25,918 nt of DNA from CALMEC01 sp964393105 (GTDB lineage Bacteria; Actinomycetota; Thermoleophilia; Miltoncostaeales; Miltoncostaeaceae), in the NCBI GenBank assembly GCA_964393105.1, contig CAYMSM010000001.1, positions 1 to 25,918 on the forward strand. The letters run 5' to 3'. The notes under the pieces are model-generated. The model searched no databases. It saw only the letters and a program-made list of their open reading frames with translations, and had not been told where the DNA came from. This document shows positions 1-7,327 of the stretch, piece after piece. Made by a program: the position numbers and the translations under genes. Each line of letters opens with the position of its first letter. The first letter of the stretch is position 1.

Positions 1-393
1 GCGGATCTCCTCGACGACGACGTCGACGGCCTGCTCGATGCCGCGCTTGAGGCCCATCGGGTTGGCGCCCGCCGCGACGTTCTTGATGCCCTCGCGCACG
101 ATCGCCTGCGCCAGCAGGGTCGCTGTCGTGGTGCCGTCACCCGCGACGTCGTTGGTCGCCGTGGCGACCTCGCGCAGGAGCTGGGCGCCCTGGTTCTCGA
201 ACTGGTCTTCCACCTCGATCTCACGTGCGATGGTGACACCATCGTTCGTGATCGTCGGCGCGCCGAACTTGCGGTCGATCACCACGTAGCGCCCCTTGGG
301 GCCGAGGGTGACCTTGACCGCGTCAGCGAGGATGTTCACACCGCGCTCAAGCGCGCGACGTGCGTCCTCGTGGAACTTGATTTCCTTCGCCAT
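1..393 (-). CDS. groL: Chaperonin GroEL (Hsp60), N-terminal part, runs off the window
   Basis: Large subunit of the ATP-driven cytoplasmic folding chamber that works with GroES. The first 131 codons are visible, from ATG at 393 to the window edge. They carry the family N-terminus MAKEIKFHEDARRALERGVN, the phosphate-binding loop TLGPKGRYVVID (about residues 29-40), the TNDGVTIAREIE segment and the GDGTTTATLLAQ nucleotide-binding motif (about 87-98). An AAAGGGA ribosome-binding site precedes the ATG. The gene lies 32 bases downstream of groES on the same strand, so the two form one operon under the CIRCE operator at 838-864. The apical domain and C-terminal tail lie outside the window, so whether this is the GGM-tailed housekeeping copy or an actinobacterial His-tailed copy cannot be decided. 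Identity is certain. Confidence 0.97.
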   Translation of the reverse strand, partial: MAKEIKFHEDARRALERGVNILADAVKVTLGPKGRYVVIDRKFGAPTITNDGVTIAREIEVEDQFENQGAQLLREVATATNDVAGDGTTTATLLAQAIVREGIKNVAAGANPMGLKRGIEQAVDVVVEEIR

Positions 394-425
394 TCGCTTC
401 GTTCCCTTTCGTCAGTTCGGCTCGG

Positions 426-776
426 TTATTTCTTCGCGCGCTTGGGCTTCGCGGCAGCAGGAGCTGCTGCGGCAACCGGAGCGGGTGCGGATCCCTCGAC
501 GACGGCCAGGATGTCGTGCTCGGAGAGGATCAGGACGTCGTCGCCGTCGACCTTGACCTCGGTCCCGCCGTACTTCGAGTAGATGACCTCGTCACCGACC
601 GCGACATCGAGGGGGACGCGCTTGCCCTCGTCCCACCGTCCGTCACCGACTGCAAGGACCTTGCCGCGCTGCGGCTTCTCCTTGGCGGTGTCGGGGAGCA
701 CGATCCCGCTGACGGTCACCTGCTCCGCCTCGATTCCCTCAATGATCACTCGATCGCCGAGCGGCTTCAGATTCAA
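426..776 (-). CDS. groES: Co-chaperonin GroES (Hsp10)
   Basis: Heptameric lid of the GroEL chamber. The start is TTG at 776: the protein then opens with the family sequence MNLKPLGDRVIIEG, and GAGGAGGG lies about 4 bases upstream, with no ATG that would keep this N-terminus. The mobile loop that docks on GroEL is seen at about residues 17-36 (VTVSGIVLPDTA). YSKYGGTEV and the final strand DILAVVE follow. At 116 residues it is about 20 longer than usual because of a C-terminal Ala/Pro/Lys tail after residue 96, ending AAAKPKRAKK. It is the first gene of the groES-groEL operon. Regulation by HrcA is expected because a CIRCE inverted repeat lies 61 bases upstream of the start codon. Confidence 0.96.
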   Translation of the reverse strand: MNLKPLGDRVIIEGIEAEQVTVSGIVLPDTAKEKPQRGKVLAVGDGRWDEGKRVPLDVAVGDEVIYSKYGGTEVKVDGDDVLILSEHDILAVVEGSAPAPVAAAAPAAAKPKRAKK

Positions 777-837
777 TTGCCCTCCTCGTTACTTGGGTTC
801 AGCGCGGGCGGCATCCCCGGGGCTCTGTCCAGGGGTT

Positions 838-864
838 TTGGCACTCCACCGCCACGAGTGCCAA
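838..864. promoter_or_regulatory. CIRCE operator (HrcA binding site) upstream of groES
   Basis: TTGGCACTC, nine bases, then GAGTGCCAA form a perfect 9-bp inverted repeat with the 9-base spacer that defines CIRCE. The consensus is TTAGCACTC-N9-GAGTGCTAA; here both arms carry the compensating change A to G / T to C, so symmetry is kept. Its place 61 bases ahead of the groES start, in the probable transcript leader or at the promoter, is where HrcA represses chaperonin operons. HrcA itself is not in the window. Confidence 0.93.
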
Positions 865-1130
865 GAGACTAGCGGACTGCGCCGAGCTTCGCCAGGTGCC
901 CCGATGCGCCGCCCTGAAGTTCCGTCTCGCGGCTCCGGGCGCTGAAACTCGGCCAACGGGCCGCGGGCAGGCTGACAGCCAGATCGCGTGACGTGGTGCA
1001 CATCCCGGCTCGCTCGGAACCAGATCCAGGTCGTGGCAAGCGTCGTCTTGCTGTTGCGACGACGTCCAGGGTCCCCTCGCGAGCTGGCGGGACGTCGTCG
1101 CCCGGCCCTCTGAGCCGGCTCTGGTCAAAG
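865..1130. other. Non-coding stretch between CIRCE and the tandem repeat; holds inverted repeats
   Basis: No open frame here has a believable start, ribosome-binding site or protein composition on either strand. The visible structure is a perfect 12-bp inverted repeat, GCGACGACGTCC at 1056-1067 and GGACGTCGTCGC at 1090-1101, with a 22-base spacer. A second arm CGTCGTC at 1041-1047 can pair instead with GACGACG at 1058-1064. No T-run follows, so it does not look like an intrinsic terminator. Confidence 0.6.
866..894 (-). promoter_or_regulatory. Candidate groESL promoter
   Basis: On the minus strand TAGTCT (871-866) ends one base before the CIRCE repeat, and TGGCGA (894-889) lies 17 bases upstream of it. 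The -10-like element keeps the TAnnnT pattern; the -35-like element matches TTGACA at only three positions. Placement abutting CIRCE is what HrcA-controlled promoters show, but the match itself is weak. Confidence 0.35.
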
Positions 1131-1288
1131 TGACCGCGCGTGCTTTGCCAAATGACCGCGGGTGCTTTGCCAAGTGACCGCGGGTGCTTTGCCAAGTGAC
1201 CGCGGGTGCTTTGGCCAAGTGACCGCGGGTGCTTTGGCCAAGTGACCGCGGGTGCTTTGGCCAAGTGACCGCCGGTCCGCTGGCCAAG
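1131..1288. repeat. Tandem repeat, seven units of 22-23 bp
   Basis: Head-to-tail units start at 1131, 1153, 1175, 1197, 1220, 1243 and 1266. Each has the core TGACCGCGGGTGCTTTG followed by CCAAG (22 bp, first three units, with small variants) or GCCAAG (23 bp, next three); the seventh is diverged. Each unit holds the palindrome CCGCGG, and the 23-bp form also holds TTGGCCAA. The unit length is not a multiple of three and changes along the array, so this is not protein coding. The array lies after the D-2-hydroxyacid dehydrogenase stop and about 355-510 bases upstream of groES. There are no unique spacers, so it is not a CRISPR array. Confidence 0.95.
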
Positions 1289-1354
1289 TGGCCGTTCGAG
1301 AAGGCGTTGATGGACAGAGGGCGACGGGCTCATACGCGCGGGCAGCGAGGGTGG

Positions 1355-2320
1355 TCAGGTGACGCGGTCGGGGGGGTCGGTACGGGCGAAGAAGGCGACC
1401 AGATTCTCGATCGCGCGCATGCCCATGGCGATTCGGGTCTGGACTGTGGCGCTTCCCAGGTGGGGGAGCAGGACGACGTTCTCGAGCTCCAGAAGCTGTG
1501 GATGGATGTTCGGCTCGTGGGCGTAGACGTCGAGGCCGGCACCGGCGAGCCGGCCGGCGCGCAAGGCGGCGGCCAGCGCGGCTTCGTCGACGACATCCCC
1601 ACGCGCGGTGTTGACGAGTATCGCGCCAGGACGCATCAACCTGAGCCGGCGCGCATCGATCAAGCCTCGCGTCTGCGGGGTTGCCGGGCAATGGATCGAG
1701 ACAACGTCGCTGACCGCCAGCAGCTCGTCGAGCGATGTGCACGGGGCCGCGTCGAGACTGTCCAGGTCGGCCGGGTTCGGTTGGTGGAAGACAACGCGCA
1801 TGCCGAGACCGTCATGGGCGCGTTGGGCGACTGCACGGCCGATGCGCCCCATCCCGACGATGCCGAGGGTGGCGCTGCTCACCCGGGTCCCCATCATGTG
1901 TGTCGGTCGCCACCCAGTCCAAGCGCCGGCCCGCACGTGCCGTTCACCCTCACCGGCACGTCGCGCCACCATCAGCATCAGCAGGATCGCCAGGTCGGCG
2001 GTGTCGTCGGTCAATACACCCGGAGTGTTCGTCACGACGATGCCGTTGGCGGTGGCGGCCGCGACGTCGATGTGGTTGTACCCAACCCCGAAGTTCGCGA
2101 CGATGCCCATCCGCCGCGGGGCTATTGAGAGCAACCCGGCGTCCAGCGCATCCGTCACGGTCACGAGCATCCCGTCCGCACGCCGAATCGCGTCGCGCAG
2201 ATCATCTGACGAACGCGGGGCGTCGTCGGGATTGAACTCGGCGTCGAACAGCTCGGCCAGGCGGTCCTCGACGGCATCAGGCAGGCGTCGGGTGACGACG
2301 ACGCGGGGACGTTGGCTCAT
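1355..2320 (-). CDS. D-isomer specific 2-hydroxyacid dehydrogenase (glyoxylate/hydroxypyruvate reductase-like)
   Basis: NAD(P)H-dependent cytoplasmic oxidoreductase that interconverts 2-oxoacids and D-2-hydroxyacids. It has 321 residues, normal for the family. The N-terminal catalytic half carries NFGVGYNHIDV (76-86), and TNTPGVLTDDTADLA (97-111) marks the domain crossing. The Rossmann motif GIVGMGRIG is at 153-161. The catalytic residues are all present: Arg240 in NTARGD, Glu269 in YAHEPN and His287 in LPHLGS. The set resembles glyoxylate/hydroxypyruvate reductases more than phosphoglycerate dehydrogenase, since no ACT domain follows; the exact substrate cannot be read. The residues after the second Rossmann strand (VVFHQPN) do not settle NAD versus NADP. 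The start is ATG at 2320. A possible small upstream frame ends in an ATGA overlap with it. The tandem repeat follows the stop. Confidence 0.93.
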   Translation of the reverse strand: MSQRPRVVVTRRLPDAVEDRLAELFDAEFNPDDAPRSSDDLRDAIRRADGMLVTVTDALDAGLLSIAPRRMGIVANFGVGYNHIDVAAATANGIVVTNTPGVLTDDTADLAILLMLMVARRAGEGERHVRAGAWTGWRPTHMMGTRVSSATLGIVGMGRIGRAVAQRAHDGLGMRVVFHQPNPADLDSLDAAPCTSLDELLAVSDVVSIHCPATPQTRGLIDARRLRLMRPGAILVNTARGDVVDEAALAAALRAGRLAGAGLDVYAHEPNIHPQLLELENVVLLPHLGSATVQTRIAMGMRAIENLVAFFARTDPPDRVT

Positions 2321-2682
2321 CTGGACGACTCCATGCGAGGCATTCTCACCAATCCCCCTCTGCCGTGTCGCCCGAACGTTTGACAGGGTTCGTCGCAGTG
2401 CCCGCCGGCGGATTCACCGGCGAGAATCCGGCGCGGCGCCTCGATGCCGCCGTCCAAGTCGACGTGCTCGCAGCACCCGACCGCGACGGCGTGAGCGGCG
2501 AGATCGGGGTCGAGGTCGTGTAGGTCTTGGTTCTCATGTGCTGAGATTCGCGCAAAATGCGAGGTCGTTGGGCGAGTCGAATCCGAGCAAAGCGGTGTCC
2601 AACAGGTGGCCGTTCCGGCGCCGACTGCGCTGCTCTCGCGACCGATCGCGGCGAACGCGCCATATCTCGGCGACCTCGCCAT
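2317..2682 (-). CDS. Possible small protein upstream of the 2-hydroxyacid dehydrogenase (doubtful)
   Basis: An open frame of about 121 residues (ATG at 2682, another ATG at 2688) ends in a TGA that overlaps the dehydrogenase ATG by four bases (ATGA), the arrangement of translationally coupled genes. Its second half has coding-like composition with purine-rich first and GC-rich third codon positions: acidic DLHDLDPDLAAHAV, then GCCEH and GGHCDEPC, giving four Cys and several His. The first half looks less like protein. No family is recognised and no Shine-Dalgarno is evident. The plus strand holds an equally smooth 52-codon frame in exact antisense register (GTG 2365 to TAG 2523), so one may be the shadow of the other. 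The rest of the 389-base divergent gap would hold promoters for both neighbours, none clear. Confidence 0.22.
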   Translation of the reverse strand: MARSPRYGAFAAIGRESSAVGAGTATCWTPLCSDSTRPTTSHFARISAHENQDLHDLDPDLAAHAVAVGCCEHVDLDGGIEAPRRILAGESAGGHCDEPCQTFGRHGRGGLVRMPRMESSR

Positions 2683-2709
2683 GAGCATTCGGTACGGTTC
2701 TGAACGCTC

Positions 2710-4065
2710 GTGTCCCGTAGCCCGCACCTCTGGCTCGCCGCTGCTATCGCCCTGCTGGCCGTACCTGCCCAGGGCCTCGCCGACGTGCGACTCGTTCGGG
2801 TGGGGACGTTCGACCAGCCGGTGTTCGTCACGGCTCCGCCCGCTGACATCAAGCACGTCTTCGTCGTCGAGCGAACCGGGACGATCCGGGTCGTCGTCGA
2901 CGGACGGGTCGCCGACCATCCGTTCCTGGATTTGCGGGGCCGCGTGTCACAACCGACGAGCCCGAGCGACGAACGTGGTCTCTTTTCGATGGCATTCGCC
3001 CCCGATTACGCCACTAGCGGTCGCCTGTACGTCTCCCACACGACCCGTAGGGCTCGGCCCGTGGGAACCAGCGACGTGGTCGTGGACGAGTACCGCGCGG
3101 CATCGGCCAACGCCTTGCGTGTCCACCCGGCCACCCGCCGTCGCGTGCTGCGGCTCCGGGGCGACCGTGTCCATTTTGGGGGACAGATCGCGTTCGGCCC
3201 CGATGGAATGTTGTGGCTGGGTCCCGGGGATGGGCGCGGACCGGGCGATCCGCTGCGAAGCGGTCAGAACCGATCGCGATTGCAGGGCAAGATTCTGCGC
3301 ATCGACCCCCGCCCCGGACACCGGCTGGCCGCTCCCGGAAACCCGTTCGCGCGTGGAGGTGGCGCCAAGCTCGTCTGGGCGTACGGCCTGCGCAACCCAT
3401 ACCGTTTCTCGTTCGACCGGATGACCGGGGACCTGGCGATCGGTGACGTCGGGCAGAACCTGGTCGAGGAGATCGACTTCGTCCGGCGGGCACACGGCCT
3501 TGGACGAGCGGCGAACTTCGGCTGGAGCGTGCTGGAGGGTCGCTACATCTTCCGACGGGCCACCCCGCTGCATCTGCGCCCGGCCCGCCGTCGCGAGCTG
3601 CCTCGCCGATACGTCGCGCCGGTCATCGAACATCTCCATAGCCGTGGATGGTGCGCGATCATCGGGGGCTACGTGGTGCGCGATCGCGCGCTTCCGGAAC
3701 TGTATGGGCGGTACGTCTATGGCGATTTCTGTCGCGGCCGGATCAACGTAGCGACGCTCCACGCCCGCCGACGCGCGAGGCCCCGACCCACCGGACTTCG
3801 CGTTGCACTGTTGAGCTCATTCGGAGAAGACGGGTGTGGACGGGTCTACGCGACGTCCCTCAACGGCCCCGTCTACCGGCTCGCCAGCTCTGGGCGCTGC
3901 GCGGGACTCGCCCCATCCCCGTTTCGCGTTCCGGCTGTCAACCCGCCGAAGGCGCCGCCGGTACCCGCCCGGGTCAGCCTCGGCTGGTTCGAGCACATCC
4001 GGCGCGGGTTTCGGCGTGATCGACTGATCAACCATTGGATCAGTACCGCACCGCGACCAGCGTGA
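2710..4065 (+). CDS. Secreted PQQ-dependent sugar dehydrogenase-like protein (glucose/sorbosone dehydrogenase family)
   Basis: Predicted extracytoplasmic six-bladed beta-propeller of the soluble aldose sugar dehydrogenase type (GSDH family), which oxidises sugars with PQQ. GTG at 2710 opens a signal peptide: a short basic start, a hydrophobic run LWLAAAIALLAVPA (7-20) and likely cleavage after Ala24. Family blocks follow in order: RGLFSMAFAPDY (89-100), HFGGQIAFGPDGMLWLGPGDG-like at 155-175 with His155 in the catalytic position, LQGKILRIDP (191-200), VWAYGLRNPYRFSFD (222-236), GDVGQNLVEEIDFV (245-258) and GYVVRD...LYGRYVYGDFC (320-341). The basic, Pro-rich C-terminus after about residue 395 is not part of the propeller. 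Family members often have unproven substrates, so the reaction is inferred. The gene converges on truA and their 3' ends overlap by 26 bases. Confidence 0.88.
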   Translation: MSRSPHLWLAAAIALLAVPAQGLADVRLVRVGTFDQPVFVTAPPADIKHVFVVERTGTIRVVVDGRVADHPFLDLRGRVSQPTSPSDERGLFSMAFAPDYATSGRLYVSHTTRRARPVGTSDVVVDEYRAASANALRVHPATRRRVLRLRGDRVHFGGQIAFGPDGMLWLGPGDGRGPGDPLRSGQNRSRLQGKILRIDPRPGHRLAAPGNPFARGGGAKLVWAYGLRNPYRFSFDRMTGDLAIGDVGQNLVEEIDFVRRAHGLGRAANFGWSVLEGRYIFRRATPLHLRPARRRELPRRYVAPVIEHLHSRGWCAIIGGYVVRDRALPELYGRYVYGDFCRGRINVATLHARRRARPRPTGLRVALLSSFGEDGCGRVYATSLNGPVYRLASSGRCAGLAPSPFRVPAVNPPKAPPVPARVSLGWFEHIRRGFRRDRLINHWISTAPRPA

Positions 4066-4774
4066 GCGGATGCGGCGGCGCGGTGGGACCCGCGGCCGAG
4101 CGCGCGGCGCCGTCGAGGAGGCGTGTGAACTGCGCGAGCCCCCAGTGGCCACGGCCGACGAGGAGCATCGAGCCGACCATCACGCGGACCATGTGACGTA
4201 GGAACGCATCGGCCTCGATGAAGAGGACCAGTTCGTCGGCGCGGCGCTGCCATTCGCAGTGCAGGACCGTGCGGTCGAAGAACACGTGCTCCGTGTTCGT
4301 CGGGGTGAACGCACGGAAGTCGTGCTGGCCGACCACGGCCGACGCGGCCGCGGCCATGGCTTCCCGGTCCAGCTGCCAGGACACGTTCAAGACGCCTCGA
4401 CGGCGAAGCGGCGCCGGCGGCGCCGGCAGCACGCGGTACTCGTACGCGCGGCTGCGGGCATCCGCGCGGGCGTCGAAGCCGTCAGGCGCCTGGGTCACCG
4501 CGCGCACAGCCACGTCGTCGGGCAACGTCCCGTTGAGCGCCCGAAGCAGCCGGCGCGGCTCGACATCGACGCCGGTCACGACGCTCACGACCTGCCCGGA
4601 TGCGCTGACCCCGGAATCCGTGCGCCCCGCGACGCGTAGCTCATCGATCGGGGCGCGAAGCACCGTCACGAGCGTCTCGCGCAGCACCCCTTCAACGGTT
4701 CGCTGATCCGGCTGGGCTGCCCAGCCGGCGAAGTCCTGACCGTCGTACTCGATATCGAGCCGAAGCGTCGCCAC
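4040..4774 (-). CDS. truA: tRNA pseudouridine(38-40) synthase TruA
   Basis: Cytoplasmic enzyme that isomerises uridines 38-40 in the anticodon arm of many tRNAs. It has 244 residues, near the usual length. GTG at 4774 gives MATLRLDIEYDGQDFAGW, the standard N-terminus. The catalytic aspartate is Asp53 in AGRTDSGVSA. Later family blocks are DARSRAYEYRV, HDFRAFTP and ADAFLRHMVRVMVG. It is the last gene of the ribosomal superoperon, 29 bases after rplQ, as in many bacteria. Its stop lies 26 bases inside the end of the convergent sugar dehydrogenase gene, and no terminator hairpin is visible between them. Confidence 0.96.
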   Translation of the reverse strand: MATLRLDIEYDGQDFAGWAAQPDQRTVEGVLRETLVTVLRAPIDELRVAGRTDSGVSASGQVVSVVTGVDVEPRRLLRALNGTLPDDVAVRAVTQAPDGFDARADARSRAYEYRVLPAPPAPLRRRGVLNVSWQLDREAMAAAASAVVGQHDFRAFTPTNTEHVFFDRTVLHCEWQRRADELVLFIEADAFLRHMVRVMVGSMLLVGRGHWGLAQFTRLLDGAARSAAGPTAPPHPLTLVAVRY

Positions 4775-4803
4775 GGCGCAAGCTCAGCGAAGTACGAGTC
4801 CGA

Positions 4804-5190
4804 CTACTCCGTGGCCGACGCAGCGGCCACCGGCACCTCGCGCGACAGCTCGAGCAGCACCATCGGAGCGGCGTCACCCTGGCGGGGGCCGAGCTTGATG
4901 ATGCGCGTATATCCACCCTGGACGTCCTTGAAGACCGGTGCGATCTCGTTGAACAGGCGGTAGCTGATCGGCTTGTTGCGAAGCAGCGAAATGGCCTGAC
5001 GGCGTGCATGCAGGCTGCCGTCCTTGCCGAGCGTGATCGCCTTCTCCGCCACCGACCGTGCCAACTTCGCCTTCGGTTCGGTGGTCTGGATGCGGCCGTG
5101 CTCCAGCAGCGCCGTGGCGAGGTTGGCCGCCATCGACGTGCGGTGGGCACTGGATCGGTTGAGCTTTGGTCCTTGACGGCGATGACGCAT
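4804..5190 (-). CDS. rplQ: 50S ribosomal protein L17
   Basis: Large-subunit protein near the exit of the peptide tunnel. It has 128 residues with the family start MRHRRQGPKLNRSSAHR, then LATALLEHGRIQTTEPKAK and GGYTRIIKLGPRQGDAAPM. ATG at 5190 is preceded by GAGGAG 6 bases upstream. The last dozen residues (VPVAAASATE) form a short Ala-rich tail. It follows rpoA by 24 bases, the usual alpha-operon order. Confidence 0.97.
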   Translation of the reverse strand: MRHRRQGPKLNRSSAHRTSMAANLATALLEHGRIQTTEPKAKLARSVAEKAITLGKDGSLHARRQAISLLRNKPISYRLFNEIAPVFKDVQGGYTRIIKLGPRQGDAAPMVLLELSREVPVAAASATE

Positions 5191-5214
5191 GCGAAGCTCC
5201 TCGTGCTGCTTTTC

Positions 5215-6147
5215 TCAGTCGTCTGCCCGGAGGCCGAGACCCTGGGCAGCCAGGACCTCCTTGACCTCCTCGATGCTCTTCCTGCCGAAGTTCGGGATCG
5301 CCCCGAGCTCCCCCTCCGTCTTCGAGATCAGATCGCCGATCGTCTCGATGCCGACCCGCTTGAGGCAGTTGTAGGAGCGTACCCCAAGCTCGAGCTCCTC
5401 GATGAGGATGTCGTGCATGTCGCTCTTGGGCGGGCCCTCCTCGACCAACTCGGCTTCGATCGCCGATGCCGGGTTGGCGAACATGGACAGCCGTCCGATC
5501 AGGGTGTCGGCCGCGCGGGCGATCGCCTCGCGCGGGTCGATCGACCCGTCCGTCTCGATCTCGAGCATCAGCTTGTCGTAGTCGGTCCGTTGACCCACAC
5601 GTGCCGGGCTGACCTCGTAGCGCACGCGACGGATCGGCGCGAACGACGAGTCCACCGGGATGACTCCGATCGTAATGCCGGCGCCCTTGTTCTGCTCTGC
5701 GGGCACATACCCGACACCACGGGCGATCGTCAGGATCATCTCGAGACGGGCACCCTTGTTGAGGTTGGCGATCTCGAGCTGCGGGTTGAGAATCTCGAGG
5801 TCGGCGGGGCTGGCGATGTCGGCCGCGGTGACCGAGCCCGGCCCAGTCTTGTTGATCTCGACCTCGATCTCCGAGGTCTCGCCGTGCAGCACGCACACGA
5901 GACCGCGCAGGTTGAGGATGATGTCGGTGACGTCCTCGCGGACACCGTCGATCGTGCTGAACTCGTGCTGGACGCCGTCGATGCGGATCGAGGTGACCGC
6001 CGCGCCCTCGAGCGACGAGAGGAGGACACGGCGAAGCGAGTTCCCGAACGTGTGCCCGAAGCCGCGATCGAGCGGCTCGACCTCGAACACGCCCAATGTG
6101 TCGGAGTTCTGGGTGTACGTCATGCGGGGGGCCTGGATGTCGAGCAA
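5215..6147 (-). CDS. rpoA: DNA-directed RNA polymerase subunit alpha
   Basis: Subunit that dimerises to nucleate RNA polymerase assembly and contacts UP elements and activators. It has 310 residues. The N-terminal domain (1 to about 230) includes EPLDRGFGHTFGNSLRRVLL (24-43), the dimer and beta-binding core. The C-terminal domain (about 247-305) has LELGVRSYNCLKRVGIETI and IPNFGRKSIEEVKEVL, the helix-hairpin-helix DNA-binding module. The chosen start is TTG at 6147 because GAGGG sits 8 bases upstream; ATG at 6123, eight codons in, is the alternative. Directly upstream of the ribosome-binding site the sequence CCGGCC-AA-GGCCGG (6166-6179) can fold back. The 123-base rpsD-rpoA gap is the longest of the alpha segment, which leaves room for an internal promoter not clearly visible. 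Confidence 0.97.
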   Translation of the reverse strand: MLDIQAPRMTYTQNSDTLGVFEVEPLDRGFGHTFGNSLRRVLLSSLEGAAVTSIRIDGVQHEFSTIDGVREDVTDIILNLRGLVCVLHGETSEIEVEINKTGPGSVTAADIASPADLEILNPQLEIANLNKGARLEMILTIARGVGYVPAEQNKGAGITIGVIPVDSSFAPIRRVRYEVSPARVGQRTDYDKLMLEIETDGSIDPREAIARAADTLIGRLSMFANPASAIEAELVEEGPPKSDMHDILIEELELGVRSYNCLKRVGIETIGDLISKTEGELGAIPNFGRKSIEEVKEVLAAQGLGLRADD

Positions 6148-6270
6148 CTTCGTTTCCCTCTTCCTCCGGCCAAGGCCGGCGTGTGAATGAACGCGAAAAA
6201 CGGAACCCCTCGCCTCGGCTGCGGGCCCCCGCGTCAGGGACTGGCCGCCATCGCTCGGGGACCCGGACCG

Positions 6271-6894
6271 CTACTTGGAGTAAAGCTCCACGATGAGCTG
6301 CTCCCGAACCGGCGTGTCGATCTCGACCCGGTCGGGGAACTTGAGGATGGTGCCGCTGAGCTGGTCGTAGTCGGCCTGCAACCACGGCGCGACGGATGCC
6401 ACCAAGTCGGTGGCGCTGCGAATCGTCTGCTCGGCAGTCGACTGCTGCTTGACCGAGATGACGTCGCTGGGACGCACCTGGTAGCTGGGGATGTTGACGC
6501 GCCGGCCGTTGACCTTGAAGTGCCCGTGGCTGACCAGCTGGCGTGCCTGCCGGCGCGACGCGGCGAACCCGAGCCGCGTTACGACGTTGTCGAGGCGAAG
6601 CTCCAGGAGGCGCAGCAGATTCTCGCCGGTAACGCCTGATTGACGGCTCGCCTTCTCGTAGTAGCGACGGAACTGTGCCTCGAGGACGCCATAGAAACGA
6701 CGGGTCTTCTGCTTCTCACGCAGCTGCAATAGGTACTCGCTCTGCTTGGACCGCCGGCCCTGTCCCGCCTCTCCCGGGGGGTAGGGGCGGCGTTCGATGC
6801 CGCACTTGTCGGTCAGGCAGCGCTCGCCCTTGAGGAAGAGCTTCTCTCCCTCACGGCGGCATTGCTTGCACTGGGGGTCGCGATCACGGGCCAC
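6271..6894 (-). CDS. rpsD: 30S ribosomal protein S4
   Basis: Primary 16S rRNA-binding protein at the 5' domain and entry side of the small subunit. It has 207 residues. This is the zinc-binding (C+) form: Cys9, Cys12, Cys26 and Cys31 in CKQC...CLTDKC. The S4 RNA-binding domain follows with LRLDNVVTRLGFAASRRQAR and VSHGHFKVNGRRVNIPSY. GTG at 6894 gives the standard MARDRDPQCKQC start. In E. coli S4 represses the alpha operon; no pseudoknot leader of that kind was recognised here. Confidence 0.97.
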   Translation of the reverse strand: MARDRDPQCKQCRREGEKLFLKGERCLTDKCGIERRPYPPGEAGQGRRSKQSEYLLQLREKQKTRRFYGVLEAQFRRYYEKASRQSGVTGENLLRLLELRLDNVVTRLGFAASRRQARQLVSHGHFKVNGRRVNIPSYQVRPSDVISVKQQSTAEQTIRSATDLVASVAPWLQADYDQLSGTILKFPDRVEIDTPVREQLIVELYSK

Positions 6895-6914
6895 TGACTG
6901 GATCTCCTACCGGA

Positions 6915-7313
6915 CTAGACGCGGCGCCGCTTGCGGGGGCGGCAACCGTTGTGAGGGACAGGGCTGACGTCGGTCACGGAGGTGACCTCGAGACCGGCGG
7001 CCTGGAGCGACCGGATGGCGGTCTCACGACCGGAGCCCGGGCCCTTGACGTACACGTCGACCTTCTGCAAACCGTGCTCCATGCCCTTGCGGGCGGCGGC
7101 GTCGGCCGTGACCTGCGCGGCGAACGGCGTTGACTTGCGCGAGCCCTTGAAGCCCGCCGAGCCCGCCGTCTCCCACGCGATCACGTTGCCCTCACGGTCC
7201 GTGAGCGTGACGATCGTGTTGTTGAACGAGGTCTTGATGTGGGCGTGCCCGATCGGGACGTTCTTCTTGGCGCGGCGACGTGTGCGCCCGCGTGTTGCCT
7301 TCTGACGTGACAA
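6915..7313 (-). CDS. rpsK: 30S ribosomal protein S11
   Basis: Platform protein of the small subunit that helps select the Shine-Dalgarno helix and mRNA path. It has 132 residues with HIKTSFNNTIVTLTDREGN, AAARKGMEHGLQKVDVYVKG and the C-terminal PVPHNGCRPRKRRRV. The start is TTG at 7313; GGAG lies 6 bases upstream and no ATG or GTG is better placed. It sits 14 bases after rpsM. Confidence 0.97.
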   Translation of the reverse strand: MSRQKATRGRTRRRAKKNVPIGHAHIKTSFNNTIVTLTDREGNVIAWETAGSAGFKGSRKSTPFAAQVTADAAARKGMEHGLQKVDVYVKGPGSGRETAIRSLQAAGLEVTSVTDVSPVPHNGCRPRKRRRV

Positions 7314-7327
7314 TTAGTGCTCCATGT

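Noticed and set aside
1131..1288. CRISPR array
   Set aside because: Units are directly adjacent without unique spacers, and no cas gene is nearby.
1125..1742. Several frames reading a repeated Lys-His-Pro-Arg-Ser-Leu-Gly type peptide through the tandem array
   Set aside because: The array unit is 22 or 23 bp, so the frame shifts with every unit and different frames give similar peptides. This is a DNA repeat, not a repeat protein.
4874..6385. Minus-strand 503-codon open frame across rplQ, rpoA and rpsD
   Set aside because: Out-of-frame shadow: it overlaps three certain genes, and its translation is Arg/Gly/Asp-rich with no family motif.
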